A stretch of 64,000 bases of DNA from Xylaria sp. FL1777 (Eukaryota > Ascomycota > Sordariomycetes > Xylariales > Xylariaceae), in contig MU400588.1 in the NCBI GenBank assembly GCA_022578965.1, forward strand, positions 1-64,000, written 5' to 3'. A model generated the notes under the pieces. It did not search any database, was not told the DNA's origin, and saw only the letters and a list, made by a program, of their open reading frames with translations. Made by a program: the position numbers and the translations under genes. The number at the start of each line of letters is the position of its first letter. Within the stretch, counting starts at the first letter, position 1. Below are positions 25,216 through 38,314 of this stretch, piece by piece.

Positions 25216-26195
25216 CTACGCGTGTTTACCAACTGCAAGGGATCGCTATCAGTAGGACATTTGTGGGAAAAGCAACCTTAAGTAACGAGGGTGCGAGCAC
25301 TTATGTGAGTTTATATAGTTATTAGACGCCGTTACCCGGTCTTGGTCACCCGCCACAGGGTTCTAAGTGATTAGTGGGAAATGGAGGCGATAGATCCGTT
25401 ACGTGCGCCTAATATCCTGTTTGAACATAATCAAACATGCAGACGCATTACGGATTGGTGGACTTGGAGTTTAGTATCCAAACTAGCTAATAGACATTAT
25501 CATTTTATTGGGTAGAGCTTACTTACGTGACAGCGTGCCGAGGCGCATCGCGACAGTCCGGACTCTCAATTCCGAGTTGAATCCGGACAAGTGCAACCAC
25601 GGAGGAGAAGTACCATCACTATGCTAGGTTCCTTGGAGCTAGCAACGACGATATAACCATATCATCCAGTTAGGTTACACGCTTCTTGACCCGCCCATAA
25701 CATTGAGATAATGTCGCGATAATGTCGCGATGTTACAGTTCTGGAAGAGAGAGGGAGCGTTGTAACTATATATTGTAGGGTGGCGCCAAGGTAAGTCAGA
25801 TTGCGCAACAACATCGCTCATAACCCCAACTCTATAGTAGATCGTTCTTGAAATCTAATATTGGAAATGACTCTATTTGAAAGTTCATTATCTGGTAATG
25901 CTTCGTATACTGTGTAAAATCCTTGACTCTGTCAAATACAAGGTCACTGCTTATTTTTGAGGATAAAAACGTAGTGTATAACCAACAGTCTTGCCTACCC
26001 TGGTTCCAAGGACATAGAGTCTGAGCTATGCGAGTACAAAGCGTAAGAATCGCCGGTATAGAGATTGTAACTTAGAATCTGAAGCTAATAGTTTCGTATT
26101 CTATGTTATATGACAACGTTAAGGGAATATTAATATTGTAAGTGGTTGCCTCATGGAATAAACTATAGTACACCCTCAAACCACTGGTAGTTTCC
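25216..26195. other. Intergenic upstream of the AA9 gene
   Basis: Promoter side of the AA9 gene. An 11-base direct repeat (ATAATGTCGCG) occurs at about 25711-25732 and an imperfect inverted repeat at about 25556-25588. No gene is visible. Confidence 0.45.
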
Positions 26196-26387
26196 TCATA
26201 TCTTGATAGTTAAAACTTCATCTTCGTCACTTGACTCCTCGTCCTCAGAGTCGAAGTAATTAAATTCTTTCCCTATAGAGTCTACTTCCGTTTTTACTCT
26301 TGTTACCACCCGGTTAGACTCTGCCTCCGTAAGTGTAATGGGTTTATCAAACCCTTTTCCAGCCACCCAGCCCTGAATTCGTTTCAT
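26196..26387 (-). CDS. Small acidic-tailed ORF, doubtful
   Basis: A 63-residue frame beginning MKRIQGWVAGKGF and ending in an acidic tract (DSEDEESSDEDEV). The composition looks more protein-like than most short frames nearby, but there is no known domain and no upstream exon. It may be the last exon of a decayed gene. Unrecognised. Confidence 0.2.
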   Translation of the reverse strand: MKRIQGWVAGKGFDKPITLTEAESNRVVTRVKTEVDSIGKEFNYFDSEDEESSDEDEVLTIKI

Positions 26388-26517
26388 ATCAACAAAAAAA
26401 GACGGACAGTCTTGACTTTAACCTCACTGTTCTACTGGCTTGTAGGGACTACCTATAATTTGCTGAAAGCAACACTAGATCATCGTCGTGGGTTTTCCAT
26501 AGATAGTTTAGAGGACT

Positions 26518-27114
26518 TTATTGTTCCTTGGGCAAGAAGAGATCTTCATCGTTGCTAGGAGGCGTTTGGCTAATCCATGGTTTTGTTGTAGTAAGTTGAA
26601 CACTATCGCTTACAGTAAAAATCGAATATATTCCCAGAGGGTTGGAGCATATAGAGGGAAACATGGCATATGGGAGCAAGGTTTCGAAACAGGGAGAAAG
26701 TGACTTGGAATCACATACTGACGGCCGTGTACACGTGTACAAGTAGCGGTTCCCAAAGAGGTACGGCGGCACTAATGACCCCTTCGAGCACTGCGCACAG
26801 CTCGGCGTGAGATCATCTGGATGCAAATTATTGATGTAACTAGTCACTTGCGTGCCACATGACGGCGATGCCACTGGTGAGCTACTGAGTGCTGCCGAGT
26901 ACGCAGCAAAGATAGCTCTCCGCAATCCTGCAACGTCTCGTTAGGTAAGACATAGGTCTCGCCATTGCCACGCGAACTTAAAACACCGCGGGGACGATCT
27001 TGCCATATGGCAGAACACGCCAGCTCCCATAAATAATCGGGAATGGCGATGGGTGTAACAGGTCTATGACCTTGAGCTGTGTTGGCATCATGCTCTCTTA
27101 TATGTCCAGGTTAA
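26518..27114 (-). pseudogene. Possible decayed ORF pair
   Basis: Two overlapping frames on the minus strand read like protein. One runs from about 27114 to 26850 without a Met and includes IPDYLWELACSAIWQDRP. The other, 26925-26518, is Cys-rich (CAQC, CTRPSVC). A CTAAC followed by CAG just before the second could be an intron end. No clean gene model joins them, and no family is recognised, so a gene remnant is the best reading. Confidence 0.25.
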
Positions 27115-27260
27115 GGTGAGGTCGGCTGAGTGCTATTGGGTGTCTATTATGTTAAAGGATCACCGGGTATCTACAATACATTATTGTACGACTTCTAACT
27201 ATTATAGGACGGAGCCAATTTACTTGACACGATGCTGAAGGTTTGCTGATTGATTTTATT

Positions 27261-29432
27261 TTAGACATCTGTACTCGTAGGATCTCGGCCTAGAAATATC
27301 TTGTGTATTCTTTTGCTAATCGCTTGGCCGATGGTGCGATCAGCAAGGGCACCGTCTTTATTTGCACTTTTCCTACATTCTGCTAGTGCCAGCGGTCCTT
27401 CTTCTTCGAGCCCTCGTACCAAATCCGTTACAGATTCGTATTTCGTAATAATACCATAAGCGATGGGCGGCGTGACACGTGCTATTTCTTGTAGCATGTG
27501 TATATATGTATCTTTGGCACCATCGCCAGTACGAACTTGACCGGATTCCATACAGAACCCCGCATCGGCACTGGCATCGCGGGCTTTGCGATACGGGATG
27601 GTGCTGATATGCTGCGTGAAGACAGCCACCCACTGTGCCGTCTCGACTGGTGCATTAGTATGGTGAACAAGCGTCTCATGTAAGACTTGAAGAGAAAGTA
27701 AGGCGTCCTCGATTTTGTCTTCATCGATATATTCTTGACACTGATTGTTGTTGCGATGACGAGGCTGACCAGACGAGGGGCCCGGCTCAGCGATTGTTCC
27801 CAGATTCCGAACTGCAGAGGCAAATTGCCGGTTTAGAAGATTCCTGTTCTTGCGCATCCATGGGGCAAGGCCCTCGATCAGGTATATGAGTTTGGTCTCT
27901 GGAAATTTGGTCTTCATATCTAAGACGTGGGCTTCTAAATCTTGACCCTCCTCGCCAAGAACGAACTTGACAAAGTTAGCTGCCTGTACTACGACTAAGA
28001 CATGATCCTCGTCTTTAATACGCATGGGAGTTGGTTCCCAGAACCCCATCTCCTTGTTGAATCGCGATGTGACCTTGCGGCGCCATTTGACGACGTGTTC
28101 AACAGTGCTATTCCAAGTTTCATGTTGAACGTTTATCTCGCTCAGAAGCGCCTCAATTTGTACCTTGAGACCAGAACTGATACTTGCGGGGATATCCACA
28201 ATCATCTCTGGCGTGGATACCTTTTTATCGGTCCGCAGCTTGTTCACCTCGGCTAGCGCCTTTTCCTTCTCCTTTTGTAAAAGACGTTCCTCCTTCGTAC
28301 GCTCCTTTTCAATACGTTTTCGTTCCTTTTCTGCCTCCCTCGCCTCAGCCTTTTGCTTTCTCTCGCGATCTTTGTCTTCAGTAGATCTATGTACCTTTCT
28401 CGTCGTCTGCTTTGCAGTTTGAGCTGCTGGACGGGAGGATGAACTATGAGGGCGGTTCGTCGCTTGGATTTTTGAGAAGTCAATGTTATCTAGATCTGGA
28501 AGGCCATCAGAATCAGAAGAACAGCCCTCATCCATGGCTCTAGGCCGAAGGCGCGGCCTTTCGCCGATAGTGGAAGACGGGCTTGAAAGTAAATCTTGAA
28601 TATCATGTATCTCAGGTGCGGAGCTTGATATAGGATCCCATGTAGCTTTCAGACGAGCATTCGGAGAATTTGGTTGTGGTTTACGGCGTGGTGGAGAATC
28701 AGTAGGATCACTTAAGAGGTCGATGAATGTCGTCTTTGAAGATCTCTGAGCTTCATGATCGCCGTTCGCCCTTCCCCCTCTATTCTCATTGGGCTTTTTA
28801 GGTAGACTGGAAAATGAGCCTGCGTAAGTAGGATGATGTGATGTGGATCTGGATATATCTTCTCTTGGAGAGCTTGCAAACGGGTCGGATAATATCCTGT
28901 GCGCTTTTCTACTGGGGTCTGAGGCGAGGTTGACAGGAGAGCTGCTGAAATCAATGTCCTCGACGAGTTTGTTCCGTCTTTCTATCCTAATGGGCCCAAG
29001 TGGTTCTCGGCGCGGGGATCGAATCAAGGAGGACTTGGTTTTCTGAGGCGGGGCAGGGCCATTATCTCTCTTCCCAGGACGTGACAAGCCCGGGGACATT
29101 CGAGGTTTCTTGCAGTAGCTGCCATCGAGGTCGCCGGTAGTGTCGAAATCATCAGATAGAAAGAGAAAATCGTCGCCGTCACGGCCATCAGGACGGGTGT
29201 GGTAGCTCGAGGTTCGCTTTGTTCCCACAAGAGACTCGGCGAGAGTGTGAAAAGACGGGCCAGTGGCATTCTTGCTGGATTCCGCGTCGGCGGGGGTTTC
29301 CTTGTCGCAATCAAGGGCTCTGCACGGCGCACGCGTGTCGAGTCGTTTTGCCGTCTCCGAAGATGTCACGATAGCTGCAGGTGAGGGTCTCACAGGGCTG
29401 GAGGACAGTAAACTGATCACTTCGGTTGGCAT
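27261..29432 (-). CDS. EME1-type ERCC4 nuclease subunit
   Basis: Probable non-catalytic partner of MUS81 in the structure-specific endonuclease that resolves branched DNA during recombination and replication-fork repair (family knowledge). It is a single exon of 723 residues from the Met of MPTEVISLLSSSP; the frame stays open 31 codons further up, but this start matches the usual short acidic opening. Residues 1-330 are low-complexity, Ser/Pro-rich with repeated DLLS/SSP motifs. A highly charged Lys/Glu/Arg stretch at about 340-405 is probably coiled. An ERCC4-like nuclease fold at about 410-625 contains VVVQAANFVKFV and KLIYLIEGLAPWMRKNRN, and a helix-hairpin-helix-like tail follows with ARVTPPIAYGIITKYESV. 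The catalytic ERKxxxD motif of MUS81/XPF is absent, as in EME1. Upstream and downstream genes are unrelated. Confidence 0.88.
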   Translation of the reverse strand: MPTEVISLLSSSPVRPSPAAIVTSSETAKRLDTRAPCRALDCDKETPADAESSKNATGPSFHTLAESLVGTKRTSSYHTRPDGRDGDDFLFLSDDFDTTGDLDGSYCKKPRMSPGLSRPGKRDNGPAPPQKTKSSLIRSPRREPLGPIRIERRNKLVEDIDFSSSPVNLASDPSRKAHRILSDPFASSPREDISRSTSHHPTYAGSFSSLPKKPNENRGGRANGDHEAQRSSKTTFIDLLSDPTDSPPRRKPQPNSPNARLKATWDPISSSAPEIHDIQDLLSSPSSTIGERPRLRPRAMDEGCSSDSDGLPDLDNIDFSKIQATNRPHSSSSRPAAQTAKQTTRKVHRSTEDKDRERKQKAEAREAEKERKRIEKERTKEERLLQKEKEKALAEVNKLRTDKKVSTPEMIVDIPASISSGLKVQIEALLSEINVQHETWNSTVEHVVKWRRKVTSRFNKEMGFWEPTPMRIKDEDHVLVVVQAANFVKFVLGEEGQDLEAHVLDMKTKFPETKLIYLIEGLAPWMRKNRNLLNRQFASAVRNLGTIAEPGPSSGQPRHRNNNQCQEYIDEDKIEDALLSLQVLHETLVHHTNAPVETAQWVAVFTQHISTIPYRKARDASADAGFCMESGQVRTGDGAKDTYIHMLQEIARVTPPIAYGIITKYESVTDLVRGLEEEGPLALAECRKSANKDGALADRTIGQAISKRIHKIFLGRDPTSTDV

Positions 29433-32400
29433 ATCGACATGTAGGTAGTATTTGTATTTACGACATTGTTGGGCGGCAACTGATGGGACGTGACAATCAA
29501 ACAAAACCAAGCGTTGAAGTGCCAAGGTGAAAACATAGAAGTGATGAAAGTGTACCTTGGTAGGTGTGTTCTGCCATCACAACTTGCTCTCCCTAGGCTG
29601 GACCGCAACGCGAGTGCCACTACGCCATTACGCGGGTCTAGTGTTACTGTGGAAATGAAAGCACGCTAAACGCGAACGCGATCCACGTGACCTTATGTAG
29701 GTAGGTAGCTTACCTTACCTGTAGGCTGTAGCAGACCTGTAGATGTAGGTACAGTACAGAAAAATTTCATGCATGCGTTAATAAGTACATATGGCCTACC
29801 ATATTCAGGTAGCATTCAATGTTTGCACTGCCGATCCGTATATAAATATATCATATCATATCATATCACATCATATGCATCTTAGGTGATTGTTGGGAGC
29901 TTGAATGTATCGCTGTGCAAGTGGGATGATATCATTATCTAAAACGAAAAGTGAGTAATAGATACATGTAGTGTTGCGGAGTACCGGTACGAAGTATCTA
30001 TACTATACTACACATCTATATAGGTTAGTATATAAGCAAGGATTGTATTAGGCAAGTCTTTAAGTAAGTTGAATTTGTGCTTTGAAAGAGATTATGTACT
30101 ACGTACAGTCGGTAGAACAATGAGCAGAGGTTTGGATACTGGAATGGGATCTACATGCGCACTGCTGTCTATTGGGGATATGATGGTTTGCTATTTCGAA
30201 GTCACCTATCCACCAATACCGTACCTTACGCATACATATGTAGGGTGTTAGCCAAGACCTCGGTCCCGGTGCATCCGCAATACCTCAATCTGCAAAAGTC
30301 TGCTTACAAATGTCGAGCTTGATCCTACACCGGCCTAGGAAGCATACATTGTAGGAAGGCAGCAGAGGGTACCTAGGTAGCGAAGGATCTCTATGGACAT
30401 GCACGCTTAGGCAGTGGAGTCGCCGTCACATCCAAGAAACTATCTAGGTAACAAAAAGTTCGGGATAGGCCTTGGCTGTCAGACATCTTGCACATGGTTC
30501 CTGCAACATGCAGGAAACGAGAAACAAAAAACGGCGCCCGTCGCCCGGCCGAGGGGAAATATCCAATCTTGGTCCTATCACCGATCTATACTAGTTAGGT
30601 GCCGGAGCGAGTGTACTAATAGCCTGTAGTGTATATGTAGATACGGATACCAGTAGTAGGCACTCTTTGGAATGCTCTTCGGAATGCAACGAATCTCCAA
30701 CTCGAAAGTCTCGGAACAGCAACAAGAGTACTAAGGCAGGAGTGGTTAGCATCATCTTAGTATGTGACCATTGAGCACATTGCATCAAACAGGGTGACGG
30801 ATGGCGCCCGGTAGAGGCGTCTGGAACGCCTCTACGTCTGTGACCAGGTAAGCAAGTAGGCATGGCGGTGGGTAATGAAGCCAATATAATACCGGTATAT
30901 CCATCCTGACAACGAGGTCACCGACATTTCGAAATGCTTCAGTAACACACAGGTCAGGCTTACGTAGTAGTATAGATGCGGTTCTGTAGGAGGAGTGGTC
31001 GCCGAAGGCCCCGCTACTGTGTTGCATGCAGGACAGTCGCAGGAAAAGCATCGGATGCCGTATTAGACCAATCTTGATACCTGCTGTCGTGGCACAACTG
31101 ATCGCCCAGATAGCACCACTGATGTTTGACGATATGAATGGGGCTCTTCAGATCTTGCAGATATTGTATGAGGATGGCTTTCTATTGGCAGCCCGGCTTC
31201 AAACTACGTATACGTACATGGACAGTTGAGAGACAACTATTGCCAACATTGATATTATGAGCCCACGGTAGGTACTTGATTACCTCTCGAGTTATCATTT
31301 GAAGTCTACCTATTTGTGCCTACCATGTAGGTACGCAGTAGGTAATGTAAGTACTTACACTACCAGATCAGGATATTCGTGATTGTGGAAGGCGTGGATA
31401 CCGTACCTACCGTGTAATATAGAAAAATTGTGGCCCCTTGTATCTACATCAGTCCATACACCTGGATACCCAGCCCTCTAACTACACTAGGTATGCTGGC
31501 TAGCTTCCTAGGGTAACTTACCTGACCTACAATGCCTTAAGTAAGCTGCTGATACCTACGTAGGTAGGCACAAGTACGAATGTCATTTTACCTGAGGTGT
31601 CTATTGAACTCTATATACGCCTAGCCATCTAGTCTATCTGCTGTCGTGTAAGGAAGCTCCTACACTACCTACATACTGCTAGACACTAAGGGTCACACTA
31701 ATGTAAGGACGCGTGGGAGCACCTAATCTGTAAATATCCCAATCTGGCTTTAGTGTCCCATTAAAGGCTTGGAATGCACACCGTTAGTGCCCCTTGCACA
31801 CCTGATCCCGCTGAAATTGCCCTGACTTGGTCTCTTCTCGGCTAGTGTACAATACTTACAGCATGCCCAGTGTGGAGTCAGTCCCTGGAGTCATTGGCTG
31901 CCACTTACGCAGTAGATAAATCACTCCGTTGAATCGGGACAAGAGAACAGGGGCTGGGCGATGAAAGTATTGTAGGTACTTAAGAAGAGGTACCCTAATC
32001 GAGTTTGGTACCTCATTATATATGTAGGCACTAACTAGCCTTAGGTACCTATCTAGGTAGGTAACCTACATAACCACTCTGCACGGCAACTGTACGCTGC
32101 AGACATAGGTACCTACTCAGTGTAAGGCAGGAGAGGGAAAGAAAAAAAAAAGAGACCAACCGCGTGTATATTGATCTGATCGGTACTCCTGCGTGACCCC
32201 GGATTCATCGCATTTACACTTCCCCCTAATTCCAACACTCCAACCTCTTTTCTACAATCTTGTTCTTTTTTCTTCCTTTGACCTATCTCCCTGGCGCCTC
32301 GACGCACAGGACAGGACATACTTTACCGCCATCCCCTTTGTTGTGAGCCACTCCTCACTTGCCGGTCATTACTACGTCTCCGTGATTGATGCATCCTAGA

Positions 32401-32832
32401 TACTAGGCATGCTCTCGCCAGTTGCGCTGCCGCCCCACGACGACTCCTGCCACTGCATCCAACAGCAATAACGCCAGCATCTCCACGACACATAATCCTA
32501 TTCGCGACGCATGACGCGGGTGTTCTAAGCCGCCTCGCCCCAGGTCAAACAGGGTTGCAGTTTATTTATCCTTAGTGTTGCGATTGGGCTTTCTTGCAGT
32601 ACGTGGATGACAGCCGTGTTATGCGTTTTGCGTTTTGTGTTTTGCCTTATGTTCTAAACCCTTTTCTAATCATTTGTTTCAGCTGTGCCAGTTCCATACG
32701 GCTCAGATCCTTCCCGTCCCCTTGTCGCATAGCATCGCCAATATTTAACGATTCAATAGCAGTCACTAGTATTGTTGTGCCATTTCCCCAGTGATAGAAA
32801 CATAGCGTGACGAGATTGTCGCTGTTGCCAAC
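29433..32832. other. Intergenic with dense GTAGGTA words
   Basis: No supportable gene in 3.4 kb. The stretch contains a TATCA pentamer run near 29850, many GTAGGTA/TACCTAC words (29695-29730, 31255-31600, 31980-32110), and pyrimidine-rich DNA at 32215-32290 that probably belongs to the kinesin promoter and leader. Confidence 0.5.
29848..29876. repeat. ATATC pentamer microsatellite
   Basis: A short tandem run of the pentamer TCATA/ATATC with one substituted unit lies between the EME1 promoter and an empty region. It has no evident function. Confidence 0.6.
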
Positions 32833-35800
32833 ATGGCCGCGTCGCCTCCTGGATCTCCTTTGCCGGCGCGACCGATGAGTGCTATGGTGAAGCCATCGCC
32901 CCGGAGCAACAGTCGACTGAGCATGACGAGTAAGGCTGGCGGTGGGAGTCGTGCCTCGGATGAGGATGGCGGCCGTACTGCAGTCAAAGTTGGTAAGTGT
33001 CGGTTCGACTGCACTATGCTGGCCTACCATGCGCAACTGAATTGCAGAGCTAACTAGTCGGCCTATTAGCTGTTCGTGTACGACCGCCATTAAAACCCAC
33101 TGACCCTGGTTTCGAGCTTATTCCTCAACGATTTCAAAGATCCATGGTTCAAACTACGTCGGATACGAACATAGCAATCGAGTCGCCCCAGGGGAAGAAA
33201 GTGTTTGTCTTTGATCGTGTCTTCAGCCCTGAAGTCGGTCAAGATGGTATTTGGAACTATCTCAATGAGAGTATCGGTGCCTTTTTGCAAGGATATAATG
33301 TTTCTTTACTAGCCTATGGCCAATCCGGCGCAGGAAAATCATACACAATGGGCACCTCGGGCCCTTCAGAACAAGGCGACCTCGATTCTATGGGTATGTC
33401 ATGAATCATTGCAATCGAGAATGGCCAACCAATTCTCGGTGCTCTTCGGCCAGCGTCGGCGAGTGATTCAAATGCTGACCTTTGTTGTCTTAGGTGTGAT
33501 TCCTCGAGCTGCCACAGAACTATTCGAAAAGCTTGAGGGTTCGACAACAAGTTCGCGAAATCCTAATCGCAGCTCTATGTCACAGCTCCGAGCACCTGCA
33601 CGATACTCCGTGCAACCTCCTGCGTCGAAACCTGCTGCTGACAAAAACTGGCAACTGAAGGCGACGTACGTGGAAATATATAATGAGCAGCTACGCGATT
33701 TGCTTCTTCCTGATAGCGTCGGGGCGCATGAACGAAGCGCCGTTAGTATCCGTGAAGATACAAAGGGTAATATCCTTCTAACAGGACTTCGGCAAGTCGA
33801 TATCAACTCGGCTGATGATTTGATGAACGCCCTAAATTTTGGATCCACTATTCGGCAAACCGATGCGACGGCCGTTAATGCGAAATCGTCACGTTCTCAT
33901 GCCGTGTTTAGTTTAAACCTGATTCAACGCAAGCACAAGCTCCAAGCCACGCAGGGGACGGAGAAGCGATTTTCGGTACCGTTGGAGGCAATATCGGGTG
34001 GCGAGACTTGGGTTACAACGGACAGCAAGCTGCATTTCGTGGATTTAGCCGGCAGCGAACGTCTGAAGAATACCGGTGCACAGGGCGAACGGGCTCGAGA
34101 AGGTATCTCCATTAATGCTGGCCTGGCTGCACTGGGCAAAGTGATCTCGCAGCTTTCATCCCGCCAGTCAGGATCGCATGTTTCATACCGAGATTCGCGG
34201 TTGACACGACTACTCCAGGATTCGCTAGGCGGTAATGCGATTACTTATATGATAGCCTGTGTGACCCCGGCAGAATTTCATCTTAGTGAAACCCTCAATA
34301 CTGTGCAATATGCCCAAAGGGCCCGAGCCATTCAGAGCAAGCCAAGAATTCAACAGGTGGAAGATGGAGATAAACAAGCACTCATCGAGCGTCTCAAGGC
34401 AGAGGTTGCTTTTCTGCGTGAACAGATCAGGAGTTCGGAACGTGGTGGGGGGGAAAGACGTAATGTGGTAGTTGGCGAGAGGTCCGAGCGACACAACGAA
34501 CGGGAAACCGAGCTGCAGAACCAATTATTGGATATACAGGAGAACTACAATATGCTGGGCCAACGCCATGCAAAGCTTATCGCGGAGATGGCCAAAGCCC
34601 GGGACAATGAAGCTGCAGAGAATCAAAGCTTAGATGAAGCTCTGGGAGACAGTGCGACTGAGCGTTTGAACCGATCGAATTCCTTCGCCCAGGCTGTTGA
34701 GCAAGTAGTATTGGAGTACGAGAAGACTATTCAGACGCTCGAGCAGTCCCTCTCTAGTACTCGAGCCACACTTTCAAACACGGAGACTACTCTGTTGGAG
34801 AAGGAATCGCAGTGCGCCTATGCCGAAACCATCAATAACCAGCTTACAGCCCGTGTGCAGAAACTGATGGCTCGAGAGGCTAATACTGAAAGCTACTTGC
34901 ATGATCTCGAAACTAAGCTTGACGGACAGACATCCGGCGAGGAGAAGAATGTAGCTATCATTCAAGAGCTGCGGAAGGAAATCGCTAGGATCCGAGAAAA
35001 TGAAGCAGCTTCCGAAGAATATATATCAACCTTGGAGGAGCGACTTGCAGAGTCCGATCAAGACCAGGAGTTGATGCAGCGTGAAATGGATCGGCTTGAA
35101 CAAATCATTGAACGCCAACGAAGCCTTGGTAAGCTCGACAGTCTACTGTACGAATTGGATCACACCAAGGATGATGAGAATAATGCCGACACCGATGCTG
35201 AAACCGGGCCGAGTCAGGGGATTGGTCACCGCCGCACTTTTTCCGAGCGCTCCAGTAAGAGCCATACAAGTCGTGCTAGTCAAAATCTTCGTGATGTGCT
35301 GCCCAAAGTGACTGAAGCAGCCGAAACCAAGGATGCTATCCAGGAAGAATCAACTGAAGTGAAGCCAGTTGAGACGACTAATGGAGTTAATGAATCTGGA
35401 GAAACTGCCGAGAAAGAAGATATAGAGTATCCGCCTCAAAGCCCAGCTCAAAACCAGTTCGTGAACGACAAGCTTGAGACCGTTACCCAAGAGCTTGTTG
35501 ACCTCCGAGTTGAGCACGAGTCTACACTCGGCGAATACGATTTACTTCATGCGAAGTACGAGGAAGCTCTGAGAGCCCTGGCCGAGTTACAAGATCAAGT
35601 TGACGAAGCGCGCCATCCAAATAGGCAACGTGACTCAATGCTATCTGTCACTTCGCCAGATGAGACAAGACCGCCGTCTTTTTTATCGGATTCAAAGTTC
35701 AGCGATGGCAAAGACGAGACACATTTATCTTCGCAATCGCTATCCTCGGAATTATCATCAGCTATGGAATCCCCTGCTACTACGGATACTACCGATACTG

Positions 35801-38314
35801 AAGCCGTTACCGAGGCCGCCACAGATGGCCCAAAGGCGTCCGAGTCTAGCGAAACTCTAACTGTTATCACTTCAGCTAAAGAGAATGAGGCCCTTACCCT
35901 AGAACTGGACAAACTAAGACTCCTCGCGAGCGAGAAGGAAGCAGCCGAAAAAGAGCTTACCGAGCGCTACGCCCAGCTGGAAGAGGAGCACCAAGAAACC
36001 CTGGACGTAATAGAGGAGCTCAAGACTGAGATCGCCAAAGCCAAATACGCTGACCCACCGTCTCCAAGAGCTACTGCCACACCCGTCATTCGGCGAAAGT
36101 CAAGCCAAAACGTCATGATTATTGATCGTGCACATCGCTCTTTCGCGGCACTCCGGAATATTGCCGCCGAGAATTTCGAGAAGGACCCCGATACGATGCA
36201 AAACTTCGAGGTTTACTTGAACTCTGCGATGCACGAACTGCATGCAAGGTCTGAGCGTATCCAAGAACTCGAGGCTGATGTTGCCAACGCTAAAAAGGAA
36301 ATGGAAACGAAAATGACAATTATTTCCGGCCTTACGCGGGAGCGTTCAAGCTTGAAATCCAGTCCAATGGATATTAGTGTCGTTGCGACGATGAGAGACC
36401 AACTAGAGCAGAATGAGCAGCAATTCAAAATAATGCAAGAGGGTCATGCTACCCGTGAGAGAGAACTTCGTGCTGAGGTTGAGGCTTTACGTGTCGCGGC
36501 ACAGAAAGTAGCTGAGGCAAAACCCATTTCTACAACTGAAACTCAAGATGATGAAGCTCATGTTCAAAGTAATGCACTAGTTGCTACACAGGAGAGCAAG
36601 ATTTCGCAGCTCGAGGCCGAGCTTTCGAGTTGGGAAAGCAAGCACCAAAGTGTGATAGAGTCAATGCAAATTGCAGAGAAGCAAATGAAGGAGACTATCC
36701 AAACATTAGAAGCTGAACTATCCGCCATCAACGTCAAATACGTCGAGGCCCAAGACAAGGAGGTCAAGATCGGTACGGAGGCGAAGGAGGCTGCGGCCCA
36801 ACATGAAAACATGGTCGAACTCCTTCGTGCTGAAATTGACGAATATAAGACGGTCATGGAGAGTCATAGGATCAAAGTTGCTGAGATGGAACAAGCACAC
36901 ATTGCTACCAACAATCAGCTAGCGAATATATCCCAAGCGAGGGAGCTTGCGGCAGCCGAAGTCGACAACCACAAAGAACTAGTTAGTAAGCTCGAAACAC
37001 AGATAGCTGAGCATGAAAATGCGCTCAAGCTACGTGAGCAAAACCTCCAAGGGCTTCGTGCAGAACATGCCCGTCAAATCGAGGAGATCCACGCTCTTTC
37101 CAAACAGGAATATGCTACTCAGCTCAATATTCTGATGGCTGAACACGCCGAAAATATCAAACTGCTAGAGAGTGATGCTGCAGAAGCTCGTGATGAGCTG
37201 ATAAAGGTAGCTAAGCAAATTGCTGAAGCCCTTGGTTTCGAGGTCACAGTCGATACTCTCTCGGAACGCATCGAAGAACTGGTCGCATACCAGAGCGACT
37301 TGCGCGCAGAGCAACAAAGAGGGGCAGAGGTCGAAATTCACATCAATGAACTCTCAGCAATTAACAATACCATAATGCGTGATTTGGAGGCTGTCAAGTC
37401 AACCTTGAACGACATACTGCATGTGGATAGTAACGACTTGAAGAGTCCGTACCCGTCTGTTCCCGAGCAATTAGCCGCTCTCCGAAAGAAAATGACCGAT
37501 CTTGAGAATAAGAACAAGAAACAGTCACGGATAGTCGAAGAACTCGAGGACCAGCTTCAAACCAATTTCGACCAAGCTCAAATCACTAATAACAGGCTGT
37601 CGACCCTACAGACCGAGCGTAACGTTCAGATAGAGGAAGCCCATACCGCTAGAATGAAGGCGGAGACCGAATTAGAAGCCATCCGGCAAGAAATGGCTAT
37701 CTTACAGGTAATGCTCTGATATACCCCGTCAACTATACTCATCAGCCAGCTAACAATATTACAAGACTCGCATCGAAGAAACCGATGCGCCAAAGCGTAC
37801 GAATTCCCTGACCTCCCAAATGCGCAAAACATCGTCTGTCGTGTCGCTCCCCTCACCCCCGCCCGCAATCCCATTGCCACCTTTGCCAGCCGGCGGTGCG
37901 ACTTCTCCTGTTCCACCTACCCCAACTGGTGGTAGGCCGGCAAGCAACGACCTTGCCATGGCCCAAATCCGAGAGGACCAGGAAGCTCGGATCAAGAGTA
38001 TTGAAAGACACCTGAATGCAGAAAGGCAGCTCACTGCTACACTGGAAGAGGCCCTGACAGATCTTGAGAACCAATCCAAGAAAGTCAAAGCGGATGCTGA
38101 GGCATGGAAGAAACGGGCTCAAGAATTGGAGGTAGAAAACAAAGATCTCAAAGAGAAGCCGCCACAAGATTCTCGCTGGAGAGACAGTCTGCACCAGATC
38201 GAAGAAGAACGCAAGAAGCGACAGGAATCAGAGCGTGCTCGTGCTCACTTGGAAGAACGCATGAATGCAATCAACAACAAGAAAAAGAAGAAGGGGAGCT
38301 TGAACTGCTTTTAG
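32833..38314 (+). CDS. Kinesin-4 type motor protein
   Basis: Plus-end microtubule motor with an N-terminal head. Exons are 32833-32992, 33070-33393, 33494-37707 and 37766-38314; introns of 77, 100 and 58 bases have GTAAGT, GTATGT and GTAATG donors, and the frame holds to give 1748 residues. After a Ser/Pro-rich leader, the motor spans about 52-447: AVRVRPPL; P-loop GQSGAGKSYTMG near 137; switch I NAKSSRSHAVFSL; switch II VDLAGSERLKNTGAQGERAREG near 345; then HVSYRDSRLTRLLQDSLGG and neck RARAIQSKPRI. These neck and switch forms are those of the KIF4/KIF21 group. A Ser/Pro-rich insert of about 50 residues lies after FEKLEG. The rest is coiled coil, broken by acidic Ser/Thr-rich segments, with a Pro-rich patch and a basic C-terminal end. 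The P-loop carries Ser where Thr is usual, which is functionally conservative. Subclass assignment is by motif and less certain than the kinesin call. Confidence 0.93.
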
